DNA from: DASQPR01 sp963836785
GTDB lineage: Bacteria; Actinomycetota; Actinomycetes; Mycobacteriales; Micromonosporaceae
Assembly (NCBI GenBank): GCA_963836785.1
Contig: CAWIKW010000001.1
Location: 496,001-560,000 of the forward strand
Direction of reading: 5' to 3'
Length of the DNA: 64,000 bases
In this document: positions 24,672 through 33,718 of the stretch, piece by piece
Layout of the letters: each line of letters opens with the position of its first letter
Position numbering within the stretch: the first letter of the stretch is position 1
The notes under the pieces: generated by a model
Databases searched by the model: none
The model's input: only the letters and a program-made list of their open reading frames with translations
What the model was told of the DNA's origin: nothing
Translations under genes and position numbers: made by a program

Positions 24672-26765
24672 TCATCGGCCCACCGGACCCAGCGGAGCAT
24701 TGATCCGGGGATGTGGCGGCGTTTCGTGCCGGCTGCGGCCGAATGCGTCTCGCGCACCCCAGCGGCCCGGCACGTCAAGCAACTCCAGATGCCCGATGCC
24801 GGCCGGCAGGGCCGGGTCGACCACCAGATGGTCGCCGACCGGTTCGAGACCGAGCATCGTCCGCAGGAACAGCAGTGGCGCTCCGGTCGACCAGGCCTGT
24901 GGGCTACAGGCGGTCGGATACTGGACCGGGAATTTCGTGAGGCTTCGCTCGTAGCCGCCGAACGCCTCGGGCAGTCGACCGTCGAAGAAGGTCGCCGCGT
25001 CGAGAATCCCGGCCGCGATCCGCGCCGCCTCGGCCTTGAATCCATAGCGTCGCAAGCCCCAGGCGATGAACGAGTTGTCGAACGGCCACACCGTCCCGAC
25101 GTGGTATCCGATCGGGTTGTAGCGGCCCTCGCCCTCGGCCATCGTGCGTACGCCCCAGCCGGAGAACAGTCGCGGACCCATCAGGTGGTTGACGACTGCC
25201 TTCGCCTTCGACTTGTCGACGATGCCGCTCCACAACAGGTGACCGATGTTGGACGTCAGTGAGTCGACCTGGCCGCCCTCGGCGTCGAGCGCGACGGCGA
25301 AGTACTTGCCATCGGCGACCCAGAAATCCTTGTTGAAGCGGCGTTTGAGGTCGGCCGCCTCCGCCTCGAGCTTGGCCGCGTAGGCCGGGTCGTTCCAGAC
25401 CAGCCGGGCCAGCCGCGCACCGCGCATCTTCGCGTCGTAGGCATAACCCTGCAACTCGCACGTCGCCCGCGGGAATCCCGGTATCCGGCCGTCCCGGTAC
25501 GCGATCGAATCCGGCGAGTCCTTCCAGCACTGGTTCTCCAGGCCGGTCTGCTCGTTGCGTCGTTGATAGGAGATGTATCCGTTGCCCATCAGGTCGGCGT
25601 AGTCGTCGATCCAGGCGAGCGCGGCGCGGGCCTCGGTCTCCAATTCGCGGACGAACTCGGTGTTGCCGGTCCACCGTTCATATTCGTCGAGCAGCACGAC
25701 GAACAGCGGCGTGGCGTCGGCGTTGCCGTAGTAGGGCGAATGCGGTCGTTCCTCGAACGCGACGAGTTCGCCGTAGCGCAGCTCGTGCAGGATCCGGCCG
25801 GGGTCCTCGTCGCGGAAGTCGTCGACCCGGCTGCCCTGCCAAGCGGCCAGCACACGCAACGTCGTTCCAGCGAGGTCGGAGTTGAACGGCAACGCCTGCA
25901 GGCTCGTCAGGATGCTGTCGCGGCCGAACATTGTCATGAACCACGGCAGGCCGGCCGCCGGCAAGGCGTGGTTCGACCCGGTGATGGCCGGTGCGAAACG
26001 TAGAGCCGCGAGATCGACCAGGCTTCGTTGGTACGTCGTCTGCAACGGCTCCCAGTCGCAGTCGAGTCGCGGCGCGCCGCCGATCCACTTGTCCAGATCG
26101 GCCAGCATGTCCCGGCGGATTTCGACATCGTCGGCGCGCCGCGGCACGAGGTCCGCGCCGGTCGGGCCGACCATCGCCGGCTCGACGTGCAGATCCGTGC
26201 ACCACTCGGCGTGTGGCTCGATGTGTACGGCGAACGTCAGGCCACCTTCGTCGACGTCGGCGGTTGCCGTACTGGAGATCGTCGTCTGGCGGTGGAACGT
26301 CTCGCGCTCATAGCCGTACGTCAGCCGGCCGTGCTCCATCCGCGTGTAGAGCTTTCCCTTCTTCGCCAGCGCGTCCTTGATCTCGAACATGTCCGCGAAG
26401 TCATTGGCGGCATCGATGCGTACAGTCAGGTCCACGACCTTGTCATCGTGGTTCATGATGGTCAGGGTCTCGTGGAACCCGCCGCCGACCGCGCGTCGCC
26501 GGATCACCGACAACTTCGCGTCCACGTAGATCGTGCCGGTGCCGGGCACGAGGAAGAAACGCGTCTCGAAATACTGAAGGTCGTCGACCGACAACACGTT
26601 GAGTCGCTTGCCGTCCACGGTCAGCACCCACTTCGACAGGAAGCGGGTGTCGTAGGAGAAGAGGCCGGTGGGCTCGGTCGGCGACGCCTCGATGTCGCCG
26701 CGCTCATCGCTGACGACGAAGGTGTTGCCGTCCAGGATCCGGACCAGTCCGTCGCCCATCGTCAC
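24672..26765 (-). CDS. Glycogen-debranching-type enzyme (amylo-alpha-1,6-glucosidase family)
   Basis: A protein of 697 aa. The N-terminal third matches the GDE_N_bis domain (VSDERGDIEA, GLFSYDTRFLSKW, HETLTIMNHDD). The rest is an (alpha/alpha)6 glucosidase barrel with GLPWFMTMFGRDSILTSLQ, NQCWKDSPDS and GYHVGTVWPFDNSFIAWGLRRYG, matching the GH15/GH63-like conserved loops of this group. Such enzymes are predicted to trim alpha-1,6 branches, but few are characterised. The start GTG 26765 overlaps the SCP2 gene's stop (GTGA), giving translational coupling; ATG 26759 is an alternative. No signal peptide, so cytosolic. Confidence 0.83.
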   Translation of the reverse strand: MTMGDGLVRILDGNTFVVSDERGDIEASPTEPTGLFSYDTRFLSKWVLTVDGKRLNVLSVDDLQYFETRFFLVPGTGTIYVDAKLSVIRRRAVGGGFHETLTIMNHDDKVVDLTVRIDAANDFADMFEIKDALAKKGKLYTRMEHGRLTYGYERETFHRQTTISSTATADVDEGGLTFAVHIEPHAEWCTDLHVEPAMVGPTGADLVPRRADDVEIRRDMLADLDKWIGGAPRLDCDWEPLQTTYQRSLVDLAALRFAPAITGSNHALPAAGLPWFMTMFGRDSILTSLQALPFNSDLAGTTLRVLAAWQGSRVDDFRDEDPGRILHELRYGELVAFEERPHSPYYGNADATPLFVVLLDEYERWTGNTEFVRELETEARAALAWIDDYADLMGNGYISYQRRNEQTGLENQCWKDSPDSIAYRDGRIPGFPRATCELQGYAYDAKMRGARLARLVWNDPAYAAKLEAEAADLKRRFNKDFWVADGKYFAVALDAEGGQVDSLTSNIGHLLWSGIVDKSKAKAVVNHLMGPRLFSGWGVRTMAEGEGRYNPIGYHVGTVWPFDNSFIAWGLRRYGFKAEAARIAAGILDAATFFDGRLPEAFGGYERSLTKFPVQYPTACSPQAWSTGAPLLFLRTMLGLEPVGDHLVVDPALPAGIGHLELLDVPGRWGARDAFGRSRHETPPHPRINAPLGPVGR

Positions 26766-27133
26766 CACCCCGCCACGGTCTCGACCGCATTCGCCCGCCG
26801 CGCGTTGGCGGGCATTGGCAGCAATCGCTGGAAGATCACCATCATTTCCGGGTTGCCCTCGGCGGACAAAGCACCGCGCAACAGTGCGGCCAGGGGGTTC
26901 GCCTCGCCGGTGACGATGGCGTCCATGACGCGCCGGTCCACCCGGATGACGCAGTCGGCCGGGCCGCTGTCACGCGTGACGCCGAGGTGGCCGCGATCGA
27001 TGGTCAGCATGTGGCTGTCGGTCTCGCCGCGATGCACGACGTCAAAGCGCATCGTGCCGGCAACGCGGCTCACCAACGGCTCGTGCCCGCGGTGGCCGAG
27101 CTGGTCGAAGAACTCGTCGGTCGGGTTGGTCAT
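26762..27133 (-). CDS. SCP2 sterol-binding domain protein
   Basis: A protein of 123 aa consisting of one SCP2 (sterol carrier protein 2) domain: an N-terminal helix, then strands including GTMRFDVVHRG and LTIDRGHLGVTRDS, then ADCVIRVDRRVMDAIVTGEANPLAALLRGALSAEGN, the usual helix and hydrophobic cavity lid. SCP2 domains bind lipids or other apolar ligands, and occur in bacteria with many enzymes. GGGGGAG lies seven bases before ATG 27133. Its stop overlaps the start of the debranching-type gene by four bases, an unexpected functional pairing. Confidence 0.85.
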   Translation of the reverse strand: MTNPTDEFFDQLGHRGHEPLVSRVAGTMRFDVVHRGETDSHMLTIDRGHLGVTRDSGPADCVIRVDRRVMDAIVTGEANPLAALLRGALSAEGNPEMMVIFQRLLPMPANARRANAVETVAGW

Positions 27134-27218
27134 CGGTGTCTCCCCCGGGTGTTCGGTGCTGGGCTGGCGGACCCGGCGTCGCCGCACCGCCTCGTGGCCG
27201 TTCGGGCAGCGAGGCGTT

Positions 27219-27239
27219 GACACGAGCGGATCTCGTGTC
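27219..27239. promoter_or_regulatory. 8-bp-arm inverted repeat upstream of the SCP2 gene
   Basis: GACACGAG-CGGAT-CTCGTGTC is a perfect inverted repeat about 86 bases upstream of the SCP2 start. It could be an operator for the SCP2/debranching pair, or a structured terminator for the upstream CDF gene. No U-run follows. Confidence 0.5.
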
Positions 27240-27304
27240 TTGATCGTGGCCGTTGCGGGCAGCTCGGCGCGCGGATTGCCGGAACTGGCGTGAGACGGTC
27301 GGGC

Positions 27305-27322
27305 GGCGGGTAACATCCCGCC
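27305..27322 (-). terminator. Hairpin after the CDF transporter gene
   Basis: GGCGGG-N6-CCCGCC is a perfect 6-bp stem with a 6-base loop, 11 bases downstream of the CDF stop codon at 27334. No U-tract is present. Confidence 0.5.
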
Positions 27323-27333
27323 AGTCCGGCTAC

Positions 27334-28260
27334 TTACGCAGGGACGGGCGTCAGATACACCCGCATGACGCCCGGATTGTCGGCCAGCCGGGCCCGGATG
27401 TCGCGCAGCCGGTTGTACGCCTCGGCTGCCGTGAGCGTGTCCGTGAGCACGATGTCGGCCGTGATGAGCCACATGCGCGGCCCGACGACGAGCACATCGA
27501 TGCGGGCGATTCGCTCCACGTCGCGCGCTTCGCTGATGACCTGCCGGAAGCTGTCCACGATCGGTGGCGGCGCGGCCTGGTTGGTGAGCAGTTCGCGCTC
27601 GCGTCCGGCGAGCCGGACCGCCACGAAGACCAGCAGGACGCCGATGGCGATGCTCGCAGCGGCGTCCGGCACCGCCGATCCGGTGACCTGATGCGCGACG
27701 AGCCCGATCGTGGCCAATCCGATGCCGACAACGGCCGCGCTGTCTTCGTAGAACACGGTGGTCGGCGTCGGATCGCTGGTCCGTCGTACGTAGACGCGAA
27801 GGCTCACGCCGCGACCGCGCGACTCCGAGCGCAATTGCCGGTAGGCGGTGCGCCACGAGGTCAACTCGAGCGCGAGTGAGATGGCGAGGACCACGTAGCC
27901 GACCACTACCGCGTCGAGTCGATGCGGATGCCGCAGTTGGTAAATACCCTCGACGATCGCCGTCAGGCCGCCGGCGACGAAGATACCGAACGCCGCGAGC
28001 AGCGACCAGAAGAAGCGGTCGGCGCCGTACCCGAACGGATGCGTGTCGTCGGCCGGACGCCGGCTCGTACGCAGCGCTACCAGGAGAAAGACTTCGTTTC
28101 CCGTGTCGGCGACGGAATGGGCGGCCTCGGCCAGCAGCGCGCTCGAACCACTGATGACCGCCGCGAAGGCCTTGGCCAGCGCGATCGCGATGTTGATCGC
28201 GAGGGCGACGACGACCGTACGGAGGCTTTCCGGCTGCGCGTCGTCGGTCGCCTCGGACAT
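27334..28260 (-). CDS. Cation diffusion facilitator (CDF) family metal exporter
   Basis: A protein of 308 aa with six transmembrane segments and a C-terminal cytosolic dimerisation domain ending VMRVYLTPVPA. TM2 has the metal-site pattern HSVADTGNE (HxxxD). In TM5 the usual HxxxD is replaced by EDSAAVVG, as in the ZnT9-like branch, so metal choice cannot be assumed to be zinc. CDF proteins exchange divalent metal for protons. ATG 28260 has GGAGG five bases upstream; the GTG at 28266 would overlap that site. It lies 46 bases downstream of an MFS gene on the same strand. Confidence 0.87.
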   Translation of the reverse strand: MSEATDDAQPESLRTVVVALAINIAIALAKAFAAVISGSSALLAEAAHSVADTGNEVFLLVALRTSRRPADDTHPFGYGADRFFWSLLAAFGIFVAGGLTAIVEGIYQLRHPHRLDAVVVGYVVLAISLALELTSWRTAYRQLRSESRGRGVSLRVYVRRTSDPTPTTVFYEDSAAVVGIGLATIGLVAHQVTGSAVPDAAASIAIGVLLVFVAVRLAGRERELLTNQAAPPPIVDSFRQVISEARDVERIARIDVLVVGPRMWLITADIVLTDTLTAAEAYNRLRDIRARLADNPGVMRVYLTPVPA

Positions 28261-28306
28261 CGTCACCTCCGCGCGGCTCCATTGGCCACGCGAAGGCTAT
28301 CAGCGA

Positions 28307-29797
28307 TTACCCGTCGTCGGCGGCGACCGCGAGCGGCTCGGCCGCGGCGTCCGCAGCGTCCTGACCGGCAGCGTCCTCGGTCGTCGGCGATGTCGAACGG
28401 GTGGGCCGAACGGCCGGCATCGCCGCCACGGCGACGCCCATGAGCACGGCGACCACGGCGACCCCCACGAATACGTGGTGCGAGGCACGGGCGAGCTCGG
28501 CGGCCGAGTGCGTCTGCTGGCCGTACCCGAGGGTCGCGTTGGCGATCGCGCCGAACAGCGCGACCCCGAGTGCGCTGCCCATCGACCGGCTGAACATGTT
28601 GGTGCCGGTGACGACGCCGCGCTCGGACCAGCCCACCGTCGACTGCGCCGCAATCAGTGTCGGCCCGGCAACGAAACCGAGGCCGGCACCGACGACGAAG
28701 CTGGCGCCGGCCACCTCGGCCAATGATGCGCCGGCCGTCAGCAACGTCGTCAGGATGGCACCGACGATCGTGACGGCGCTGCCGATCAGGGCGGTGAAGC
28801 GGAACCCCGCGCGCATGTACACCTTGCCGGATTGGGACGCCGTGATCGGCCAACCGACCGTCAACGTAGCGACGGCGAAGCCGGCGACCAGTGGCCCGAC
28901 GCCGACCACGCCCTGCACGAACGTGGGTACGTATGAGGTCAGGCCGATGAGCACGGCGCCGACCCCGAGCGCGACGAGGCTGCTCGTGACGAGCAACCGG
29001 CGACGGAACACCCACAATGGCAGCACGGGCTCGGCGGCGCGCCGCTCGACGAGGATGAACGCGACGAGCAGGGCGGCGCCGATAGCGAGCACCGAAATGC
29101 CAGGCGCCGACAACCACGCCCAGGCCTCGCCGCCCTCCAGCAGGCCGAGAATCACCAGGGAGCAGCCGACCGCGAGCAACGCCGCGCCGGTGTAGTCGAG
29201 GGTGTGCGTGCGGCGGACGACCCGCTCGTGGAAGTGTCGGGTGAGCATCCAGGCGGCGATGAGACACAGCGGCACGTTGACGAAGAAAATCCAGCGCCAT
29301 GTGAGGTATTCGGAGAAGACCCCGCCGAGCGTCGGTCCCACGACCGACGAGATGGCCCAGACGCTCGCCAGATATCCCTGCACCTTTCCGCGTTCGGCGG
29401 TGGAGTAAAGGTCGCCCGCGATCGTGAGACTCATCGGCTGGACCGCGCCGGCGCCGAGACCCTGAAGGGCGCGGAATGCGATCAACGCCGGCATGGACCA
29501 GGCGAAGCCGCAGAGCACCGAGCCGAGGAAGAACAGGCCGATGCCGAACAGCATGATGGGCCGCCGCCCGAACAGGTCCGCGAGCTTGCCATAGATGGGT
29601 ACGGACACCGCCTGCGCCAGCAGGTAGACCGAGAACAGCCAGGGGAACTGGGCAAATCCGCCCAGATCACGGACGACCGATGGCACCGCGGTCGCGATGA
29701 TCGTCGAGTCGATCGCGACCAGGCCGGTCGACAGCATCAGCGAGATCAGCACCGGGCCACGCTCGGAGCGGAACCCCACCTGGACCGGTGCCGTCAT
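28307..29797 (-). CDS. MFS transporter, EmrB/QacA (14-TM) family
   Basis: A protein of 496 aa with 14 predicted transmembrane helices. TM1 has VAIDSTIIATAVPSV, loop 2-3 has GKLADLFGRRPIM (motif A) and TM5 has GPTLGGVFSEYLTWRWIFFVNVP (motif C plus family signature). It exports drugs or metabolites by proton antiport. ATG 29797 is preceded by GGGAGG at about ten bases. The last 40 residues are an Ala/Asp-rich tail. It heads a possible two-gene unit with the CDF transporter. Confidence 0.88.
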   Translation of the reverse strand: MTAPVQVGFRSERGPVLISLMLSTGLVAIDSTIIATAVPSVVRDLGGFAQFPWLFSVYLLAQAVSVPIYGKLADLFGRRPIMLFGIGLFFLGSVLCGFAWSMPALIAFRALQGLGAGAVQPMSLTIAGDLYSTAERGKVQGYLASVWAISSVVGPTLGGVFSEYLTWRWIFFVNVPLCLIAAWMLTRHFHERVVRRTHTLDYTGAALLAVGCSLVILGLLEGGEAWAWLSAPGISVLAIGAALLVAFILVERRAAEPVLPLWVFRRRLLVTSSLVALGVGAVLIGLTSYVPTFVQGVVGVGPLVAGFAVATLTVGWPITASQSGKVYMRAGFRFTALIGSAVTIVGAILTTLLTAGASLAEVAGASFVVGAGLGFVAGPTLIAAQSTVGWSERGVVTGTNMFSRSMGSALGVALFGAIANATLGYGQQTHSAAELARASHHVFVGVAVVAVLMGVAVAAMPAVRPTRSTSPTTEDAAGQDAADAAAEPLAVAADDG

Positions 29798-29949
29798 TCG
29801 CCGACCGCCTCCCGGTCGGTAACGACCGGGTACGCCGACGTGTCCGTACCACCCACGCATGCGACGCTAATACCAGAGCCGACAAGTGCGACGGGGCCGA
29901 ACGCCTCATCCCACGATGTCGGCCGTGAGGTTGGTCACGGAGGTAGCAG

Positions 29950-30771
29950 ATGGATCGGCCCAGCTGGGCACCGCCCGACGTCGACATCGAGCGTCCCACG
30001 GCGTCCCGCATCTACGACTACATGTTGGGTGGCTCGTACAACTTCGCCGCCGACCGCGAGGTGGCCGAGAAGGCGATCGCGGCGATGCCCGAGCTTCCCG
30101 CCGTCCTGCGCGGCAATCGTGCGTTCCTTCGTCGCGCCGTTCGCTGGCTCGCCGCCGATGCCGGCGTAACGCAGTTCCTCGATCTGGGCTCCGGCATTCC
30201 GACCGCCGGCAATGTGCACGACATCGCTGGTCGCATCCACCCGGAAACGCGCGTCGTCTACGTCGACATCGACCCGATCGCGGTGGCGCACTCTCTTGCG
30301 ATCCTGCGCGATAACCCCAATACCACCGCGATCCAGGCCGACCTGCGCGACCCGCTGGCGATCCTGGCCGACCCGGCCGTGACGGCCACCCTCGATCTGA
30401 GCCAGCCGGTCGCCGTGCTTCTGGTCGCGGCGCTGCACTTCCTGCCGGATAGCGAGCATCCGGCCGATGTCCTCGTGCGCCTACGGGAGGCGCTCCCGCC
30501 CGGGAGCTATGTAGCGATTTCGCATGCCACCGAGGACGGTCAACCGATGGCGGGGCAACGCGACGCTCAGGACGTGTATGCGCGGTCGAACAACGCGGTC
30601 GTCATGCGCACGTACGGCCAGATCGCGGCGATGCTCGATGGATGGGAACTCGTGCCGCCCGGAATCGTGCGATGCCCGGCGTGGCACCCCGACGCCGGTG
30701 ACGACGTGGGCCCGGAGGCGTCTGCTTTTCCGGGCTACGCCGCGGTGGCCCGGCTCAGCACCTCGAGGTAG
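29950..30771 (+). CDS. SAM-dependent methyltransferase, DUF574/Methyltransf_19 family, second copy
   Basis: A protein of 273 aa with the same order of motifs as the gene at 23770-24624: RPTASRIYDYMLGGSYNFAADR, FLDLGSGIPTAGNVHDIA for SAM, VVYVDIDP, VAVLLVAALHFLPD and SYVAISHATEDGQ. Identity between the two is clear by eye across the whole length, so they are paralogues. GGAGGT lies just upstream of ATG 29950. The substrate is unknown. It is divergent from the MFS gene with 152 bases between the start codons. Confidence 0.88.
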   Translation: MDRPSWAPPDVDIERPTASRIYDYMLGGSYNFAADREVAEKAIAAMPELPAVLRGNRAFLRRAVRWLAADAGVTQFLDLGSGIPTAGNVHDIAGRIHPETRVVYVDIDPIAVAHSLAILRDNPNTTAIQADLRDPLAILADPAVTATLDLSQPVAVLLVAALHFLPDSEHPADVLVRLREALPPGSYVAISHATEDGQPMAGQRDAQDVYARSNNAVVMRTYGQIAAMLDGWELVPPGIVRCPAWHPDAGDDVGPEASAFPGYAAVARLSTSR

Positions 30772-31001
30772 CCGGGCGGTTGAAAGTCACCGGCCCCAAG
30801 TCACCGTCGTCGGCGGCCCGATGGCTGTCCCAGTGCGGTCGGCCGGTTTCTGGATCAAATCAAGTTTACGGCGAGGACGTAACCGCGCCGGCAGCCACAG
30901 TAGTCACGCTCGACACGCGGGCCACGCCTCGTCGACGCGTGGTGCCGGTCGCGTTGCGCCGGCCGGTGATAGTTCGCCAACAGCGTGGGTACGGTGGCGG
31001 T

Positions 31002-31430
31002 ATGGATCGAGGAAGCAGCAAACACAGCAGCCGTCTCGACGAAGAAATGGACGAGGAGGTCCTCGGCATCACCGAGGGCTCCGGCGCCGGCTCCCGCGTC
31101 GAAGAGTGGCGCGAGACCGAGCCGTCCGGCGATGACGAGCCGGACGCGTCGCTCGTCCCCGACCTGGACGCGGGTGAAGAGGGGGGCAGCCCGAGCGGCA
31201 TGTCCCCGCAGGACCGCGAACGGCGCTCTCAACTCGGTCGCTACCTGCGCCGGTCGGTGTTTCCGGCCGACGCGTCGGCCCTGGTCGCCGAGGCCCGAGC
31301 CAACAACGCACCGGACAGCATCGTCGACGCACTTTCCAGTCTCCCCGCGTCGACCTTGCATGCGAATGTGGCCGACGTCTGGGCGGCCCTGGTCGGGACG
31401 CCGGAATCCGGGCTGGAAGGGCGTTTCTGA
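31002..31430 (+). CDS. DUF2795 domain protein
   Basis: A protein of 142 aa. The first half is acidic and probably disordered (RLDEEMDEEVLG, PDLDAGEEGG). The second half has RSQLGRYLRRSVFPADASALVAEARANNAPDSIVDALSSLP, the DUF2795 pattern of a short helical domain of unknown function, common in actinobacteria. There is no ribosome binding site before ATG 31002. TACGGT lies six bases upstream, placing the transcription start at the A of the ATG, so the mRNA is probably leaderless. A longer in-frame reading from 30780 lacks features of a real gene. Confidence 0.8.
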   Translation: MDRGSSKHSSRLDEEMDEEVLGITEGSGAGSRVEEWRETEPSGDDEPDASLVPDLDAGEEGGSPSGMSPQDRERRSQLGRYLRRSVFPADASALVAEARANNAPDSIVDALSSLPASTLHANVADVWAALVGTPESGLEGRF

Positions 31431-31469
31431 GCAACGGCCCTCGTCGCGCCGTGGCCGCCATGCGGGCGG

Positions 31470-32399
31470 TCAGCTCGGGCTGACCGTGAGCACGATCTTT
31501 CCGCGGGTGTGCCTCTTGGCGAGCTCCGTGTAGGCGTCGCGAACCTCGTCGAGCGGGAACGTCGCGTCGATCGGCAGCGTCACGACGCCGTCGGCGATCA
31601 GGTCGGCCATCTCCGCCAGCACGTCCGTCGTTGACGCCGTGGACAATCCGTCCGCGTGGACATGGTGTTTCTCGGCCGCCGCGGGGTCGATGATCGTGTT
31701 GATTCGGTCGGGCGCGACGCCGAGATCGACGGCGGCATCCACGTAGCCCGAGCCGTGCGTGTCGATGAACGCATCCACGCCGCGCGGCGCGGCCGTACGG
31801 ATCCGATCGAGCATCCCGTCGCCGTACGCCACCGGGGTGACGCCGATCGACGCGAGCCAGTCGGCGTGCGAGTCGCTGGCGATGCCGATCACCGAAGCGC
31901 CAGCGCGCTTCGAGAGCTGTGCGGCCAGACCGCCGACGCCGCCGGCCGCGCCGGATACGACCACGGTCTCGCCCGGCTTCGGAGCGACCGCGCGGACCGC
32001 CGCCGTCGCCGTCGCCGCTACCACGAACAGACCTCCGGCCACCTCCCATGACAACTCCGGTCGCTTGACGACGAGATGATCCTCGGGCACGACCACGTAG
32101 TCGGCCTGTGCCGAGCGCTCGTCGCTCCAGCCGATGACATCGTCACCGAGGAGGAATCCCGTCACGTCCGGACCGACGCCCGTGACGACCCCGGCGAAAT
32201 CGGTGCCCTCACCGGACGGAAACGTCGTCGGGTAGATGGCGTCCATCGCACCCGTACGGATCGCGATCTCACCGGGATTCGTGCCAGCGACAACAACACG
32301 GACCGCCACCTCGCCGCCGCCGGGAATCGGCTCCGGCACCTCGGCAACGTGCAGGACGTCGACGTCTCCGTAGTGGTCGAATTGGATTGCACGCGGCAT
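31470..32399 (-). CDS. Zinc-independent MDR-type NADPH:quinone oxidoreductase
   Basis: A protein of 309 aa in the quinone oxidoreductase branch of the medium-chain dehydrogenases. A GroES-like N-terminal domain includes VAGTNPGEIAIR and PSGEGTDFAGVV. The cofactor fold has the glycine motif VSGAAGGVGGLAAQL near residue 145. The structural-zinc cysteines of alcohol dehydrogenases are absent. Members reduce quinones or enones with NADPH. GGAGG lies six bases before ATG 32399. A TATAAA -10 element is at 32442-32447. It has its own promoter, apart from the oxidoreductase gene further upstream. Confidence 0.87.
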   Translation of the reverse strand: MPRAIQFDHYGDVDVLHVAEVPEPIPGGGEVAVRVVVAGTNPGEIAIRTGAMDAIYPTTFPSGEGTDFAGVVTGVGPDVTGFLLGDDVIGWSDERSAQADYVVVPEDHLVVKRPELSWEVAGGLFVVAATATAAVRAVAPKPGETVVVSGAAGGVGGLAAQLSKRAGASVIGIASDSHADWLASIGVTPVAYGDGMLDRIRTAAPRGVDAFIDTHGSGYVDAAVDLGVAPDRINTIIDPAAAEKHHVHADGLSTASTTDVLAEMADLIADGVVTLPIDATFPLDEVRDAYTELAKRHTRGKIVLTVSPS

Positions 32400-32441
32400 C
32401 GTTCGCCTCCCCCTCGTGTGAACCCGATGCGAGCGACCGCA

Positions 32442-32447
32442 TTTATA
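32442..32447 (-). promoter_or_regulatory. TATAAA -10 element for the quinone oxidoreductase gene
   Basis: On the minus strand TATAAA lies about 42 bases upstream of ATG 32399. Its AT-rich context (ATATAAAT) stands out in this GC-rich DNA. No clear -35 is seen. Confidence 0.5.
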
Positions 32448-32528
32448 TCGACCACACGCGCCGGCCATACCGATCGGCGTCGTTTCGCCGCCGGAGCCGG
32501 CAATCGTGAACTCATCTGCGCAGCCCTC

Positions 32529-32551
32529 ATAAGGCTTATCCCGATCGGGAT
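32529..32551. promoter_or_regulatory. Two adjacent palindromes
   Basis: ATAAGGCTTAT (32529-32539) and ATCCCGATCGGGAT (32538-32551) are both perfect palindromes and share two bases. They lie upstream of the predicted promoter of the quinone oxidoreductase gene and just downstream of the oxidoreductase gene ending at 32605. The candidate regulator is unknown. Confidence 0.4.
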
Positions 32552-32604
32552 CACGCGGCACGGCGGATGGAGGAAATCGTTGCGAGGATCTCAACCGGCG
32601 TCGG

Positions 32605-33477
32605 TCAGTCGCGGGCGTCGGCCGCGGCCATCACGGCGAAGTCGTCCGCTGCATGCCCGGATCGCGCCACGCTCTCGAGCGACTCGGACGCCGCAGTCAA
32701 CGCAGGCAACGGATGCCGACTGGTGTGCACCATGAGGTTGGTGTCCTTTGCCAGCAAGCTGACCGAGAACTGTGTGTCGGAAAAGTCGGCCGACCGTACG
32801 CTCGCGCCCTTCAGATCCTTGATCGCCGAGAGCATCGACTTGTCCAGCGCCGTCACGACCTGCTCGGTTGACAGTCCACCCGCGTGCCCCAGCCGCAATG
32901 CCTCCACAAATCCCTGCATCGCGACGGCGAGGCTGAGGTTGTTGACGAGCTTGTCCGTCGCCGCTTTCGCGGCCGTGTCGTAGTACCGCATACGCGACTC
33001 GTCGGCCCACAATGCCACTACCGGCTTCGCCAGGTCGACGGCGCTGGGCTCGCCGCCGAGGAGCACGCCGAGTTGGCCCTGACGGGCCGGCCCGAGGGAG
33101 CCGACGACCGGCGAGTGGGCATAACGCACTCCGCGGGTGCCGGCCCAGGCCGCGAACTCGTCCGCCTCGGCGGGCGACACGGTCGTGACATCTACCCAGG
33201 CCGTGCCCGGCTCGAGCAGATTCGGCGACAGCACGACCTCGCGGACCGCGTCGGCGCCGAAAAGCGCGGTGATCACAAGTTCGACGCCGTTCACGGCCGC
33301 GGCCGCGCTGTCGGCGCGGCGAGCGCCCCGTTCGACGAGTTCGTCTGCGGTCGAGGCGGTCCGATCCCAGACCACGAGATCGTGTCCGGTCTGGCCGGTG
33401 TGTCCGGACTGGCCAGCGACGATGTGTGCCGCGAGTTCGCGGCCCATTCGGCCAAGGCCAAGGAATGCGATCTTCAT
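32605..33477 (-). CDS. NAD(P)-dependent beta-hydroxyacid dehydrogenase family oxidoreductase
   Basis: A protein of 290 aa of the 3-hydroxyisobutyrate dehydrogenase/6-phosphogluconate-like family. The N-terminal cofactor motif is FLGLGRMGRELA (residues 5-16), VDVTTVSPAEADEFA marks the substrate region, and AKAATDKLVNN carries the catalytic lysine. Members oxidise 3-hydroxy acids or reduce imines and semialdehydes; no substrate is evident. ATG 33477 follows GGGGGAG closely. A short GQSGHTGQTGH repeat sits after the first helix. It is a single-gene unit divergent from the PRC-barrel gene. Confidence 0.85.
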   Translation of the reverse strand: MKIAFLGLGRMGRELAAHIVAGQSGHTGQTGHDLVVWDRTASTADELVERGARRADSAAAAVNGVELVITALFGADAVREVVLSPNLLEPGTAWVDVTTVSPAEADEFAAWAGTRGVRYAHSPVVGSLGPARQGQLGVLLGGEPSAVDLAKPVVALWADESRMRYYDTAAKAATDKLVNNLSLAVAMQGFVEALRLGHAGGLSTEQVVTALDKSMLSAIKDLKGASVRSADFSDTQFSVSLLAKDTNLMVHTSRHPLPALTAASESLESVARSGHAADDFAVMAAADARD

Positions 33478-33718
33478 ATCTCCCCCTCGTTCCGGTGCGC
33501 CCACACCTCACCCAGACCCGCCGGCACCCGCCGGTCCGGCAAGGGTTTCGAAGAGCCGGCGCGACGGTTGAGACATGCCGACTGCACCGGCGGATGCACG
33601 TACCCGTAGCTGCTTCTGGTTTCGATTTTGACCGCCGGGACGTCCCACGACCGGCGAACGAGCATGTGGCCACGGCAGTTAGTGGGACAATTGAGACGAC
33701 CTACGACGGGGGGCAGCA

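Noticed and set aside
30780..31001. N-terminal extension of the DUF2795 gene
   Set aside because: The extension has no conserved sequence, crosses a palindromic stretch at 30922-30942, and the downstream ATG is correctly placed for a leaderless start.
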